DNA of 64,000 nucleotides, from assembly GCA_034423575.1 (NCBI GenBank), contig DAOUIF010000030.1, positions 1 to 64,000 on the forward strand, given 5' to 3'. How positions within the stretch are numbered: the first letter of the stretch is position 1; the number at the start of each line of letters is the position of its first letter. The position numbers and the translations under genes were made by a program. This stretch comes from Bin87 sp034423575. GTDB lineage: Bacteria > Chloroflexota > Dehalococcoidia > Lucifugimonadales > UBA3495. Positions 1 through 8,774 of the stretch are shown here, one piece after another. The notes under the pieces are model-generated. The model was not told the origin of the DNA. It searched no databases and saw only the letters and a list, made by a program, of their open reading frames with translations.

Positions 1-28
1 GTGGTGGGGTAGGCTGGGATGGCAGGAG

Positions 29-1519
29 CTAGGGCGCGGCTGACCGTCGGCGTGGCCTGACCCGCACCGCGCTGCCGTCGACGCCTATTTCCGCCTCCGC
101 CTTCCTGCGGCGGTCGGCGGCGCGCCGCTCCCGCGTCCACGATTTGCGCGTGAACTGGCGACCCAGGCCGCGCTCGATCTCGCGCCACTTCCGGTCTTCG
201 TCCGGCGTGATGAACGTGATCGCCTCGCCGGCGCGACCCATGCGGCCGGTGCGGCCCACGCGGTGCGTGAACAGCTGCTCCGAGTCGGGGAGGTCGAAAT
301 TGATGACCTGCGCGATGCCCTCAACGTCCAGGCCACGCGCGGCCACGTTGGTGGCGACCAGGATCGGCGCGACCCCCGAGCGGAAATCGCTCATCACGCG
401 CTCGCGGGCGACCTGGCTGAGATTGCCCTGCAGCGCGCCCACCGGGTAGCCCAGCCCATCCAATCGTCCGGCCAGTCTCTTGACACCGTGCTTGGTCTTT
501 CCAAACACCAGGACCGGGGCGCCGTCGCGGCGGTCCAGCAGCGTGCGCAGCGCATCCATCTTGTCGGTCTTCTGGATGCTGTAAACCAGATGCTCCACGG
601 TGGGCAGCGCTTCAAGATCGGCGTCCACAGCCACCGTGACCGGATCGTGGAGGTGTTTCCGGGCGGTCTTCGCCACCCAGTCGGGCACGGTGGCCGAGAA
701 CAGCGCCGTCTGCCGCTGCGTCGGAGTCTGGCTCAAAATGGCGTCGACGTCGCGGGCGAAACCTCTATCAAGCATCTCGTCGGCTTCGTCCAGCACCAGG
801 AACCGCACCGATCGCAGTTTCAGACTGCCCTGGCGGACGTGATCCAACGTCCGGCCCGGCGTGCCGATGATGATCTGCGCACCCCTCTGCAACGCCTTGT
901 GGTCCTTCCCCACCGATCTCCCGCCGTACAGCAGGGTGACGTGCAGACCCTGGGGGCCGGCGAGATCCTCCACGACGCCGCCCACCTGGATGGCCAGCTC
1001 GCGGGTGGGCACCAGGACCAATGCCTGTACCTGCCTGGCGGTGGCGTCGCACTGCTCTACCAGGGGAATGGCAAACGCCAGGGTTTTGCCGGAGCCGGTG
1101 CGCGCCTGGCCGATCAGATCCAGGCCTTCCAGCAGAGGAGGTATCGACTGTTCCTGGATTGGCGTGGGGTCGGAGATGTTCATGCGCGCCACGGCCGTTC
1201 GGGTCGCGCGATTCAGCACCATGCCGGCGAAGACGGTTTCCCATGCCGGGGAGTCGGACTGGCTGCCATCGGCGGAGCCCGCCGGAGAGTCCGGTTTGCG
1301 CGTTACCGCAGAACGGGAGGAAACGACGCCGTTGCGCCGCAGGTACAGGCAGGATGAACAATAAACAGGCCGACCCTCTGTCGGCCTGAAGGGAACGGTG
1401 GTTTCGTCTCCGCAGTCTGCGCAAATGGCGGGGTGCCGCTGCGGTCGGTTGATCTGTGGGCTGTTGGTATGTTTGCGATTCCTGGAGCGTGTATCAGTCT
1501 GACGGGGTTGAGATGACAT
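29..1519 (-). CDS. DEAD-box ATP-dependent RNA helicase with N-terminal zinc ribbon
   Basis: A cytoplasmic ATP-dependent RNA helicase of 496 residues that unwinds RNA duplexes. Visible motifs are Walker A ARTGSGKT (about residues 139-146), PTRELA, DEAD (about 244-247), SAT, and the C-terminal HRVGRTGRMGR motif of helicase domain 2. The N-terminus carries an extra treble-cysteine-pair ribbon, C33-x2-C36 and C54-x2-C57, before the helicase core, and the C-terminus is an Arg-rich tail expected to bind RNA. The ATG at 1519 has GGAG 12 bases upstream. The zinc ribbon is an accessory not found in E. coli RhlE or DeaD. Specific RNA target unknown; the family call is firm. Confidence 0.95.
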   Translation of the reverse strand: MSSQPRQTDTRSRNRKHTNSPQINRPQRHPAICADCGDETTVPFRPTEGRPVYCSSCLYLRRNGVVSSRSAVTRKPDSPAGSADGSQSDSPAWETVFAGMVLNRATRTAVARMNISDPTPIQEQSIPPLLEGLDLIGQARTGSGKTLAFAIPLVEQCDATARQVQALVLVPTRELAIQVGGVVEDLAGPQGLHVTLLYGGRSVGKDHKALQRGAQIIIGTPGRTLDHVRQGSLKLRSVRFLVLDEADEMLDRGFARDVDAILSQTPTQRQTALFSATVPDWVAKTARKHLHDPVTVAVDADLEALPTVEHLVYSIQKTDKMDALRTLLDRRDGAPVLVFGKTKHGVKRLAGRLDGLGYPVGALQGNLSQVARERVMSDFRSGVAPILVATNVAARGLDVEGIAQVINFDLPDSEQLFTHRVGRTGRMGRAGEAITFITPDEDRKWREIERGLGRQFTRKSWTRERRAADRRRKAEAEIGVDGSAVRVRPRRRSAAP

Positions 1520-1825
1520 AGAGGGAAAGAACTCCTTGGTCTATAGAGGAAGAGGATGCGGCGCGCGCCGCGCCGAGCAATACCGTGCATTATGATGAGG
1601 TTCGTCGCTGCAAAAACCATCAATGCAATTTATTGACACCCATACATTGTAACAGCCTCCCGCACCGGTCGATGCCGGGCTTGCTCGCGTCCCATGGGGT
1701 GAGGCACCGCGTCAATCGGCGGGAATTCGAGGAACGCGCCCGGGACGCTTGCCCGCGAGATCGCTGCTGGCAGTCCGGGAACCGGGGCCGTATACTGGCC
1801 CCACATTTACATACTGCCGATCCGG
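1520..1825. other. divergent intergenic region, helicase/desaturase
   Basis: About 300 bases between two divergent genes. It holds a GC palindromic stretch near 1560 and a promoter-like segment before the desaturase (listed separately). I see no gene in it; small open frames here lack ribosome binding sites. Confidence 0.5.
1784..1802 (+). promoter_or_regulatory. -10 element inside an inverted repeat
   Basis: TATACT (1791-1796) is flanked by GGGGCC (1784-1789) and GGCCCC (1797-1802), a 6-bp inverted repeat centred on the -10 hexamer, 30 bases before the desaturase start. No good -35 is seen, so a regulator may be needed or may occlude the site. Inference from sequence only. Confidence 0.4.
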
Positions 1826-3040
1826 ATGCGCGATATCGACCGCTCCCGAGCAGCAGATAAAGAAGGAACGGCTATCACCAACCAGACAGTGAGCCCGCCG
1901 AACCGCGAGCCGGCAGGCGACCGGGAACTCGCAGACCCCACGACGGGTATTTCAATAGAACGGCAGCGCAACGAAGAATATTTCAAACTGCGGCGTTTGA
2001 TACTGGAGCATGGGCTCCTGGATCGCCAGTACTCATCTTACGCAATCAAGCTAGCCAGCGCTTTCGCGCTTCTTCTCTCCAGCATAGCGATACTGGTCGT
2101 TTTCGACAGCCTGTGGGTGCAGATGGCGAATGCGGCCCTGATGGCCGTCGCGTTCGCGCAGTTCGCCTTCCTGGGGCATGACTCCGGACACCGGCAGGTC
2201 TTCCGGTCGGTGAAGCGGAACGACATGCTCATGATGCTGTGCGCGCTGGTCACGGGCCTGGCGCCCAGCTGGTGGCAGGACAAGCACATCAAGCACCACG
2301 TCAGCCCCAACCAGATCGGGCATGACGGTGATATCGATATTTCGGTTTTCGCTTTCACCCGCGGGCAAGCGCTGGAATCCGGGGGAATGGCGCGGTTCTT
2401 CATCCGCCATCAGGCTTGCTGGTTCTATCCGATGCTTCTGCTCACGTCTTACAGTTTGCTGTTCGCCGGCGTTGCCTTCCTGGTGCGGCGGCAAGGGGTG
2501 AAGTATCCGGTCCTGGAACCCATTGTCGTGGCAACCGCAGTGGGAGCCTATCTCGCGTTGGTTTTCACTGTCCTGCCCTTCTGGCACGGGGTCCTTTTCA
2601 TCGTCGTCCATCGGGCTCTGATCGGGCTGCACCTGGGCTCGGTTTTTGCTCCCAATCACAAGGGAATGCTGATCCTGACGTCGGATACCAGGCTCGATCA
2701 CCTGCGGCAGCAGGTGCTGACGTCCCGGAACGTCATTCCCAACCCGGTTGTCGATTACATATACGGCGGGTTGAACTATCAGATTGAGCATCACCTCTTT
2801 CCCAACATGCCCCGCAACCGGCTGAAGGATTCCCGGCCCGTCATCCGTGCTTTCTGCGTCGAGCACGGGGTGCCCTATCATGAGACAGGTTTCTGGCGGT
2901 CCAACCAGGAGATACTGAGCTACCTGCACGCGGTGAGCGCTCCGCTGCGTCAAAACCGGCGCAAGCCAAAGAGCAGCCTGGATCGCCTGGCCGGCGGTCC
3001 TGCTGTGCCGGAGCAGCGCCCCAGATATGCCCTCTTCTGA
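1826..3040 (+). CDS. membrane fatty acid desaturase
   Basis: Integral-membrane di-iron desaturase (404 residues) expected to introduce a double bond into an acyl chain using O2 and an electron donor. The three histidine boxes are visible: HDSGH at about 118-122, HIKHH at about 154-158, and QIEHH at about 318-322, with hydrophobic segments around residues 75-110 and 205-265. The box spacing matches the front-end/Delta-type FA_desaturase family (PF00487). The start is uncertain: ATG 1826 lacks a clear ribosome site, and a GAAGGA further in is not followed by a usable start. Rieske and ferredoxin genes elsewhere in the window could donate electrons, but no direct partner adjoins it. Confidence 0.9.
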   Translation: MRDIDRSRAADKEGTAITNQTVSPPNREPAGDRELADPTTGISIERQRNEEYFKLRRLILEHGLLDRQYSSYAIKLASAFALLLSSIAILVVFDSLWVQMANAALMAVAFAQFAFLGHDSGHRQVFRSVKRNDMLMMLCALVTGLAPSWWQDKHIKHHVSPNQIGHDGDIDISVFAFTRGQALESGGMARFFIRHQACWFYPMLLLTSYSLLFAGVAFLVRRQGVKYPVLEPIVVATAVGAYLALVFTVLPFWHGVLFIVVHRALIGLHLGSVFAPNHKGMLILTSDTRLDHLRQQVLTSRNVIPNPVVDYIYGGLNYQIEHHLFPNMPRNRLKDSRPVIRAFCVEHGVPYHETGFWRSNQEILSYLHAVSAPLRQNRRKPKSSLDRLAGGPAVPEQRPRYALF

Positions 3041-3078
3041 GAGAGGGCGTCCTGCAGGCAAGGTGTTCCGCGGAATTG

Positions 3079-3963
3079 CTAGCGGAGGGACGCCAGCCAG
3101 TCGGCGATGGCCTGGCCGATCTCGGCGGGGGAGTCTTCCTGGATGAAGTGGTAGCCGGGGACCGTCACCTCGCGCTGGTTGGGCCAGGCGCGGCAGAACT
3201 CGCGCTGGGCTCCGATGAGGATGGTGCCCGGGTCGGCGTTGATGAACAGCTTGGGGACGTCGCTGGCGGACAGCCACCGGGAGTAGGCGTCGACGATCTC
3301 CACAACGTCGGCCGGCTCGCCGTCTAAGGGAATCTGGCGGGGCCAGGTCAGGGTCGGGCGGCGGGACTCTCCCGGCTCCATGTAGGGTCTCCGGTACACC
3401 GCCATTTCGTCTTCGGTCAGGCCGCGCATCACGCTGGCCGGCAGGATGCGCTCGACGAACACGTTCCGCTCCAGGATGATCTGCTCGCCGTCCGGTGAGC
3501 GCATGGACTGGAACAACTGGCGGGAACGCTCGGGCCACTCCTCCCACGTCAGCGGCCGGACGATGGCCTCCATGTAGACGATGCCCTTGACCCGCTCGGG
3601 GTGCCGGTGGGCCCAGTGGAAGGCCAGGGCCGAGCCCCAGTCGTGGGCGACCAGGGTGACGTTCTCGGTCAACTCCAGGGCGTCGAACCAAGCGTCGAGT
3701 TGGCGGGCGTGGTCGACGAAGCGGTAGGTCCCGCCGGGGGCGCGGTCCGACTTGCCCATGCCCAGCAGGTCGGGGGCCAGGCAGCGGGCCATGCCGGCCA
3801 CGTGGGGGATGACGTTGCGCCACAGGTAGGACGAGGTGGGGTTGCCGTGCAGGAACACGACCGGGTCGCCCTGGCCGATGTCCACGGTTGACAGCTCCAC
3901 GTCCAGGGCGGGCACGCTGCGTCGCGGATGGGGGTCGGCGGCGGAGATTTGCTGGTCAGCCAT
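3079..3963 (-). CDS. dhaA: haloalkane dehalogenase, HLD-II type (LinB/DhaA-like)
   Basis: Alpha/beta-hydrolase of 294 residues that hydrolyses carbon-halogen bonds to an alcohol and halide, without cofactor. The full catalytic pentad of the HLD-II subfamily is visible: nucleophile Asp108 and halide-binding Trp109 in HDWG, Asn41 in HGNPTSSYLWRN, acid Glu132 in YMEAI, and His272 in YHFIQEDSP; these numbers coincide with LinB. The ATG at 3963 has GAGGAG eight bases upstream. It is divergent from the deacylase at 4206 and separated by a 240-base promoter region. Real substrate cannot be read from sequence; a plain epoxide hydrolase is unlikely given Asn41 and Trp109. Confidence 0.93.
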   Translation of the reverse strand: MADQQISAADPHPRRSVPALDVELSTVDIGQGDPVVFLHGNPTSSYLWRNVIPHVAGMARCLAPDLLGMGKSDRAPGGTYRFVDHARQLDAWFDALELTENVTLVAHDWGSALAFHWAHRHPERVKGIVYMEAIVRPLTWEEWPERSRQLFQSMRSPDGEQIILERNVFVERILPASVMRGLTEDEMAVYRRPYMEPGESRRPTLTWPRQIPLDGEPADVVEIVDAYSRWLSASDVPKLFINADPGTILIGAQREFCRAWPNQREVTVPGYHFIQEDSPAEIGQAIADWLASLR

Positions 3964-4100
3964 CGAATGGGCTCCTCATGATCGTCTGATGTGTTCATGG
4001 TATCAGGCGGTCACGCTGGTTCGGTGATCCGACGAGCGCACCGCCGGCCGGAACGAAACGCGCGCCACTTTGCATAATGGTTACGATATTCGTTGCCAAA

Positions 4101-4129
4101 TTGACATGAAAATAATGCGGACTTACACT
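4101..4129 (+). promoter_or_regulatory. sigma-70-type promoter
   Basis: TTGACA (4101-4106), exactly 17 bases, then TACACT (4124-4129). It precedes the deacylase gene at 4206 with an expected 5' untranslated region of about 70 bases. Both hexamers are near consensus, and the spacer is locally AT-rich. Confidence 0.75.
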
Positions 4130-4205
4130 GCGGCCACTTCGATATGCTCTTGTCGTCAGGAAGGACACGGGCATTTGCACAACGCCGCTATTGGGAGGTG
4201 ACCCT

Positions 4206-5882
4206 ATGCCAGAATTCGACCTGGTAATTCGTGGTGGAACCGTAATCGACGGCACCGGCCTGCCCCGCGTCCGCGCCGACGTGGGCATCAAGGACGGGCG
4301 GGTGGCCATGATCAGCGGGCGCATCAACTCGGCGGGCGCCAAGGAGCTGGACGCCAGCGGGTGCATCGTGGCGCCGGGCGCGGTGGACCTGCACACCCAC
4401 TACGATGCGCAATTGAACTGGGACCCCTACGCGTCGCTGTCGGGATGGTTCGGGGTGACCTCACTGACCGTGGGACAGTGTGGCTTCGGCTTCGCGCCGA
4501 CGCGGCCCGAGGACCGGGACCTCAACATGCGCATGATGAACCGCATCGAGGCGATACCGCTGGAGTCGATGCGGCTGGGGATGCGCTGGGACTGGGAGAC
4601 GTTCCCCGAATACATGGACAGCCTGGACCGCCAGGGTCTGGGCGTGAACGTCGGCGCGCTGGTGCCGTTCTCCCCGCTGCGGGGCTACGTGCTGGGCATG
4701 ATACCGGCGCGGGAGCGCACCTCCGTGACCGAAGCCGAGTTGAACCAGATGAAGCAGATCCTGTACGACTCCATGAAAGCGGGGGCGTTCGGGATTTCCG
4801 CCGACAAGAACCTGGAAGACCGACCCGAGGACGGCAGCTGGCTACCCAGCCACGTCGCGTCGCCCGAGGAGTTCTACGCGCTGTCCCAGGTCATGAGCGA
4901 GTTCGGCGTAGGCCACCTGGGCTGGACCATAGGCATTTCGGACGACCGCCCCGGTCAGCGGGAGATGCTGGCGGAGATGGTCCGCATGAGCGGACGCCCG
5001 CTGCACGTCGCGCTGGGCGATGAGGAAGGCTACGACTGGCTGGAAGAGGTCCGCAAAGAGGGGCTCCCCGTGCTGGCGCAGCAGGGCTCGGTGCCCACCA
5101 TCGCCGAGTTCAAGCTCTCCGAGTACAACCTGTTCGACTACATGCCCAACTGGGTGCAGCCGCTGGTGGGCTCCAAGGAGGAGCGCATCGCCAAGCTGTC
5201 CGAGGACGGCATCCGGTCCGGCATGAAGCGGGACGTGATCGAGCGGCCCCATGCCCGCACCGACTGGACGCAGGTGCAGGTGGTCGAGGTTGCGCTGGAG
5301 CGGAACCTCAAGTACGAGGGCCTGTCCATCGCTGACATCGCCGCCGCTGAGGGCAAGCACCCGCTGGACGTCTTCCTGGACATCGCGCTGGACGAGGACC
5401 TCGAGACCGAGTTCGCCCATCCGGCCGGCGGGCAGGGTGACGACGCCCGCGCCGAGCGGCTGACCAACCCCTTCGTCCACATCTCGGTGTCGGACGGCGG
5501 CGCGCACACCCGGTTCCTGGTCAACAGCGTGTGGCCGGTGTACTTCCTGGGTCACTGGATCCGCGACAACGAGCTGATGACCCTGGAACAGGCCCACCAG
5601 AAGATGAGCGCGCTACCGGCGGCGTTCTCCGACATGAAGGGTCGCGGCACGCTGCGCGTCGGCGACTATGCGGACGTCATGATCTACAACATGGATGAGC
5701 TGGGACTGCTGTACGACAAGCCGCAGTTCGAGACCGACTTCCCCGGCGGCGAGAAGCGGCTGGTGCAGAAGCCCACGGGCATCCGCTACATCCTGGTCAA
5801 CGGGGTGGTGACCTTCGTTGAAAACGAGTGCACCAACGCGCTGCCCGGCAAGCTGCTGCGCAGCTACGACATGGTCGGGTAA
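4206..5882 (+). CDS. N-acyl-D-amino-acid deacylase, amidohydrolase superfamily
   Basis: Predicted metal-dependent amidohydrolase (558 residues) of the N-acyl-D-amino-acid deacylase/D-aminoacylase group, hydrolysing N-acyl-D-amino acids or related amides in the cytoplasm. The N-terminal small beta domain with VIDGTG precedes the metal-binding DLHTHYDAQLNWD motif and the family-typical VGQCGFGFAPT segment; SVSDGGAHTRF lies near the C-terminal part of the barrel, followed by GDYADVMIYN of the composite beta domain. ATG 4206 is chosen over an in-frame TTG at 4191 because GGGAGGTG lies at 4193-4200. It ends before a strong bidirectional terminator. Which acyl amino acid is used is not evident. Confidence 0.88.
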   Translation: MPEFDLVIRGGTVIDGTGLPRVRADVGIKDGRVAMISGRINSAGAKELDASGCIVAPGAVDLHTHYDAQLNWDPYASLSGWFGVTSLTVGQCGFGFAPTRPEDRDLNMRMMNRIEAIPLESMRLGMRWDWETFPEYMDSLDRQGLGVNVGALVPFSPLRGYVLGMIPARERTSVTEAELNQMKQILYDSMKAGAFGISADKNLEDRPEDGSWLPSHVASPEEFYALSQVMSEFGVGHLGWTIGISDDRPGQREMLAEMVRMSGRPLHVALGDEEGYDWLEEVRKEGLPVLAQQGSVPTIAEFKLSEYNLFDYMPNWVQPLVGSKEERIAKLSEDGIRSGMKRDVIERPHARTDWTQVQVVEVALERNLKYEGLSIADIAAAEGKHPLDVFLDIALDEDLETEFAHPAGGQGDDARAERLTNPFVHISVSDGGAHTRFLVNSVWPVYFLGHWIRDNELMTLEQAHQKMSALPAAFSDMKGRGTLRVGDYADVMIYNMDELGLLYDKPQFETDFPGGEKRLVQKPTGIRYILVNGVVTFVENECTNALPGKLLRSYDMVG

Positions 5883-5912
5883 TCCCGTCCGGATCGTCAA
5901 CGCGCAAGCGAT

Positions 5913-5941
5913 CGGCCCCGGAGCGCAATGCTCCGGGGCCG
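5913..5941. terminator. bidirectional intrinsic terminator
   Basis: A 12-bp perfect stem (5913-5924 with 5930-5941; core GGCCCCGGAGC/GCTCCGGGGCC) and a GCAAT loop, sitting between two convergent genes, the deacylase and the Rieske protein. T-rich tracts are short on both sides. Confidence 0.7.
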
Positions 5942-5978
5942 TATTCATTCCCGTAGCCTAACAGCGTTTTGGAGCAGG

Positions 5979-6347
5979 CTACTCGTCGGGAACCAACGCC
6001 ACCAGTTTGCCCTCCTGCTGGGTGACCAGGAACGCCTTCATGCGGAAGTCGGGGCGGTTGACGCAGGTGCCCTCGCCCTTCTCGTACTGCCAGCCGTGGC
6101 CGTCGCAGACGAACACCTCGTCGCCTTCGTCCTCGATCTCGCCGCCCTGGTGGGGACACATGGTGGACAGCAGCTTGTAGCCGTCGCGGCCACGCACCAG
6201 GAAATACCGAGCGTCGCCCACCTTCACGGGCGTCGGGAGGTCAGTGAAGGCAGACTCCTCTCCCAGCTCGACCCTCACCTTCCTGGAGCGGGCGGAGCCG
6301 CTGACCTGCCTCATGGTAACGGTGCCTCGGCGACGTTCGGTAGTCAT
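5979..6347 (-). CDS. Rieske [2Fe-2S] ferredoxin-like protein
   Basis: Soluble Rieske protein of 122 residues. The cluster ligands are C64-P-H66 and C81-D-G-H84, with 14 residues between the two boxes, as in Rieske-type ferredoxins of oxygenases and nitrite-reductase small subunits. No signal peptide or membrane segment is present, so it acts in the cytoplasm as an electron carrier. The true start is ATG 6347 with GAGGAGG just upstream; the frame stays open much further but that part is antisense to the next gene. No oxygenase alpha subunit adjoins it, so its partner is unknown. The frequent variant annotation would be non-heme iron oxygenase ferredoxin subunit. Confidence 0.88.
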   Translation of the reverse strand: MTTERRRGTVTMRQVSGSARSRKVRVELGEESAFTDLPTPVKVGDARYFLVRGRDGYKLLSTMCPHQGGEIEDEGDEVFVCDGHGWQYEKGEGTCVNRPDFRMKAFLVTQQEGKLVALVPDE

Positions 6348-6451
6348 GGCGGCCTCCTCGCGGTGGTGGTCAAACCCGTTGCAGTTTACCGGCCGGAGTA
6401 TAGCAAAACCGCGCCGGTTTTGGCCCGGCGGTAGCCCCGCCGTCGCTGCGA

Positions 6452-6460
6452 TGCTACACT
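6452..6460 (+). promoter_or_regulatory. extended -10 promoter element
   Basis: TGC followed by TACACT (6455-6460), 37 bases before the ATG at 6498. No convincing -35; the TGn extension would compensate. The same TGCTA-type extended -10 recurs before the ferredoxin (19997) and purA (60256). Confidence 0.5.
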
Positions 6461-6497
6461 GGCGCAAATCACGATACGAAAAGCGTAGGAGGTAGTT

Positions 6498-7580
6498 ATG
6501 GTTGACCTCGGAACTGCGACAAGTCTGGAACTGAGCATGGGCACGCCGGCCGTCAAATCGGTAGGGGCGCTGGCCTTCGGGCCAGAGGGCGTGCTGTTCG
6601 TTGCCGACAACGTGGGCGCGTCCATTTTCGCCATCGACGTCGGCGACACCGGCAGCGGCGAGCCCCAGGATGTTAATCTCGACAACTTCGACGCGTCCCT
6701 GGCGTCGTACCTGGGCTGTTCCCGGGAGGACGTCACCATACGCGACATCGTGGCGCACCCAACGTCGGGCAACGTGTACTGTTCGGTCATGCGAGGCAGC
6801 GGCGACGATGCCATCGCGGTGATCGTCAGGGTGTCCGGCGACGGTTCCATCAGCGATGTGTCGCTGGAGGACGTGGCGTTTTCCCAGTACGACATCACCG
6901 ACGCCGCCGACGCGGACGACCCGCGCCTGGTCACGCGCATGCAACTGCGCACCGTGACGGTAACTGACATGTCCTACGTCGACGGCCTGCTGTTGGTGGC
7001 GGGAACTTCCAACGAGGAGTTCACCTCCACCCTGCGGCGGATCCCCTTCCCATTTGACGGCGAGGCCAAGTCCAACTCGCTGGAGATATTCCATGTGTCC
7101 CATGGCGTGTACGAAACGGCCGCGCCCATCCGCGCCTTCGTGCCCTACCAGGACAACACCAGCATCCTTGCCAGCTACACCTGCACGCCGGTTGTGCAGT
7201 TCACCCTGGCCGATTTCGACACCGAAAAGCACGTCATGGGCAAGACGGTGGCCGAGCTGGGCTCCCACAACCATCCCATCGACCTGATCTCGTACGAGCA
7301 CGACGGCGGCGAGTACCTGCTGGTGTGCAACGACCGGCATCCCCTGTTCAAGATTGCCTGCAAGGATATCGACGTGCAGGGTCCGCTCACCGTGCCGGAT
7401 GACTCGCTGGACGCCTCGCCGGCCGACCCGGTCACTCCGGGCGTGGGCGTGCCGCGCCAGTTGCTGCCCCATCCCGGCGTCAAGCGCATGGCGAACCTGA
7501 ACGGCGACGGCGTGCTGATGCTCCAGCAGGATGAGGACGGGCACTCCCACCTGCGCACCTACGCTACCGCGACGCTGTGA
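6498..7580 (+). CDS. beta-propeller-like protein of unknown function
   Basis: A 360-residue protein I cannot assign to a named family. Repeating segments such as ALAFGPEGVLFVADN, VDGLLLVAGTSNEEF and DGGEYLLVCNDRHPLFKI look like blades of an NHL/YVTN-type propeller. There is no signal peptide or membrane segment, so it appears cytoplasmic. AGGAGGT lies seven bases before ATG 6498. The stop overlaps the GTG start of the next gene (GTGA), so the two are translationally coupled and probably form one functional unit. No catalytic motif is recognised; GHSHLRTY near the C-terminus and HNHP are the only His-rich spots. Confidence 0.85.
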   Translation: MVDLGTATSLELSMGTPAVKSVGALAFGPEGVLFVADNVGASIFAIDVGDTGSGEPQDVNLDNFDASLASYLGCSREDVTIRDIVAHPTSGNVYCSVMRGSGDDAIAVIVRVSGDGSISDVSLEDVAFSQYDITDAADADDPRLVTRMQLRTVTVTDMSYVDGLLLVAGTSNEEFTSTLRRIPFPFDGEAKSNSLEIFHVSHGVYETAAPIRAFVPYQDNTSILASYTCTPVVQFTLADFDTEKHVMGKTVAELGSHNHPIDLISYEHDGGEYLLVCNDRHPLFKIACKDIDVQGPLTVPDDSLDASPADPVTPGVGVPRQLLPHPGVKRMANLNGDGVLMLQQDEDGHSHLRTYATATL

Positions 7581-8668
7581 CCTACGGCCGTGATCTGCAA
7601 CTGGAGTGGGCGCAGCACGAGGGACGCGACTGCCTGAAGATCAGCGGCTGGACTGAGGCCGAGCTTCGCGAGTTGAGCGGGCTGGACGCCGGGGCATTGT
7701 CCCGGCGTCTGGCCGTTTATCCCAGCGAGGCATTGCCCGCAGGAGTCAAGCCGGCGGTACCACCTGTCGCTGGCCGTTTCTTGGCTCAGGATAGCGCAAT
7801 ATGGTTCGTGCCTCGCTTTCCCTTCTCCGGCGGGGTGAGCTATTCCCTGCTGGTCGAGTCCGCCGCCGTTGACGCCGCAGAGATCTGGGAGATCCGGAGG
7901 CCATCTCCGGAGAAATCTCCCACCACCGAGGTCGTGGCAATCTACCCAACTGCCGCTGAGCTTCCGGTGAACCTGCTGCGGGTGTACGTGCACTTCTCCG
8001 CTCCGATCAGCGAGGGCTGGGCAGCCCGCGCAATACGGGTCACCCGCGCGGACACCGGCGAAACGCTGGGTGACGTCTTCCTCCCGCCAGAGCCGGAGCT
8101 GTGGGATTCCGAGCGAAAACGCCTCACCATGCTGCTGGACCCGGGCCGCATCAAACGTGGCCTCGTGCCCAACCTGGAGTTCGGCTACCCGCTGGTGGAG
8201 GGCACGACGGTCCGCATCGCCGTCGACCCGGCCTTCCGTGACGCCGCGGGCCAGCCGCTCCTCGCGGGAGCGGAACGCAGCTACAGCATCGGCCCCGCGT
8301 TGCGGGCTCGCATTGATCCGACCGTCTGGCGATTGATTGCTCCGGCCGCCGGCTCCAGAGCGCCGCTGCTGGTCGAATTCGACCGCCCGCTTGACCACGG
8401 GCTGCTGCAACACACCCTGTCGGTTCGGGACGAGGCCGACCGGAAGGTGGGCGGCGTGGGCGAAGTCGGCGAGGGTGAGCGCAGTTGGCGCTTCACGCCG
8501 GACGTTCCGTGGCAGGCCAGCGCATACCAACTGGTCGTCGAACCCCGCCTGGAGGATGTGGCCGGAAACTCGCCGGCCCGCGTCTTCGACCGGGACGTGA
8601 CAAAGGCGGAAGACGCGCCGGGGCAACGGGAGGCGGTGACGGTTGGGTTCACGTGCGCTAGCGCCTAG
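7577..8668 (+). CDS. Ig-like (Big_5-type) domain protein coupled to the propeller gene
   Basis: A 363-residue protein beginning at GTG 7577, overlapping the previous stop by four bases. Two segments (about residues 120-235 and 245-350) have the pattern of SbsA-type Ig-like domains: VYVHFSAPISEG and VEFDRPLDHGLL early strands, then WRFTPDVPWQASAY and LEDVAGNSPARVFDRD at the end of the fold. Such domains usually occur in secreted or surface proteins, yet no signal peptide is visible here or in the upstream partner. Function unknown; a structural or adaptor role within a complex with the propeller protein is an inference from coupling. Confidence 0.85.
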   Translation: MTYGRDLQLEWAQHEGRDCLKISGWTEAELRELSGLDAGALSRRLAVYPSEALPAGVKPAVPPVAGRFLAQDSAIWFVPRFPFSGGVSYSLLVESAAVDAAEIWEIRRPSPEKSPTTEVVAIYPTAAELPVNLLRVYVHFSAPISEGWAARAIRVTRADTGETLGDVFLPPEPELWDSERKRLTMLLDPGRIKRGLVPNLEFGYPLVEGTTVRIAVDPAFRDAAGQPLLAGAERSYSIGPALRARIDPTVWRLIAPAAGSRAPLLVEFDRPLDHGLLQHTLSVRDEADRKVGGVGEVGEGERSWRFTPDVPWQASAYQLVVEPRLEDVAGNSPARVFDRDVTKAEDAPGQREAVTVGFTCASA

Positions 8669-8774
8669 CGGAGACGGTGAGGGTCAACCTGCTGGTGTGC
8701 ATTGTTTGGGGGATGTGCACTGCTCAGTAGCGCAAAATCAAGCGCGTCACCCTGATCTAGCACGTCTCTGAACT

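Noticed and set aside
1634..1639. TTGACA before the desaturase as a -35
   Set aside because: No -10 at 16-18 bases from it; the actual -10 candidate TATACT is 150 bases downstream.
6348..7550. Extended N-terminus of the Rieske protein on the minus strand
   Set aside because: The added 400 residues are antisense to the propeller gene; the Rieske core with its own GAGGAGG site starts at 6347.
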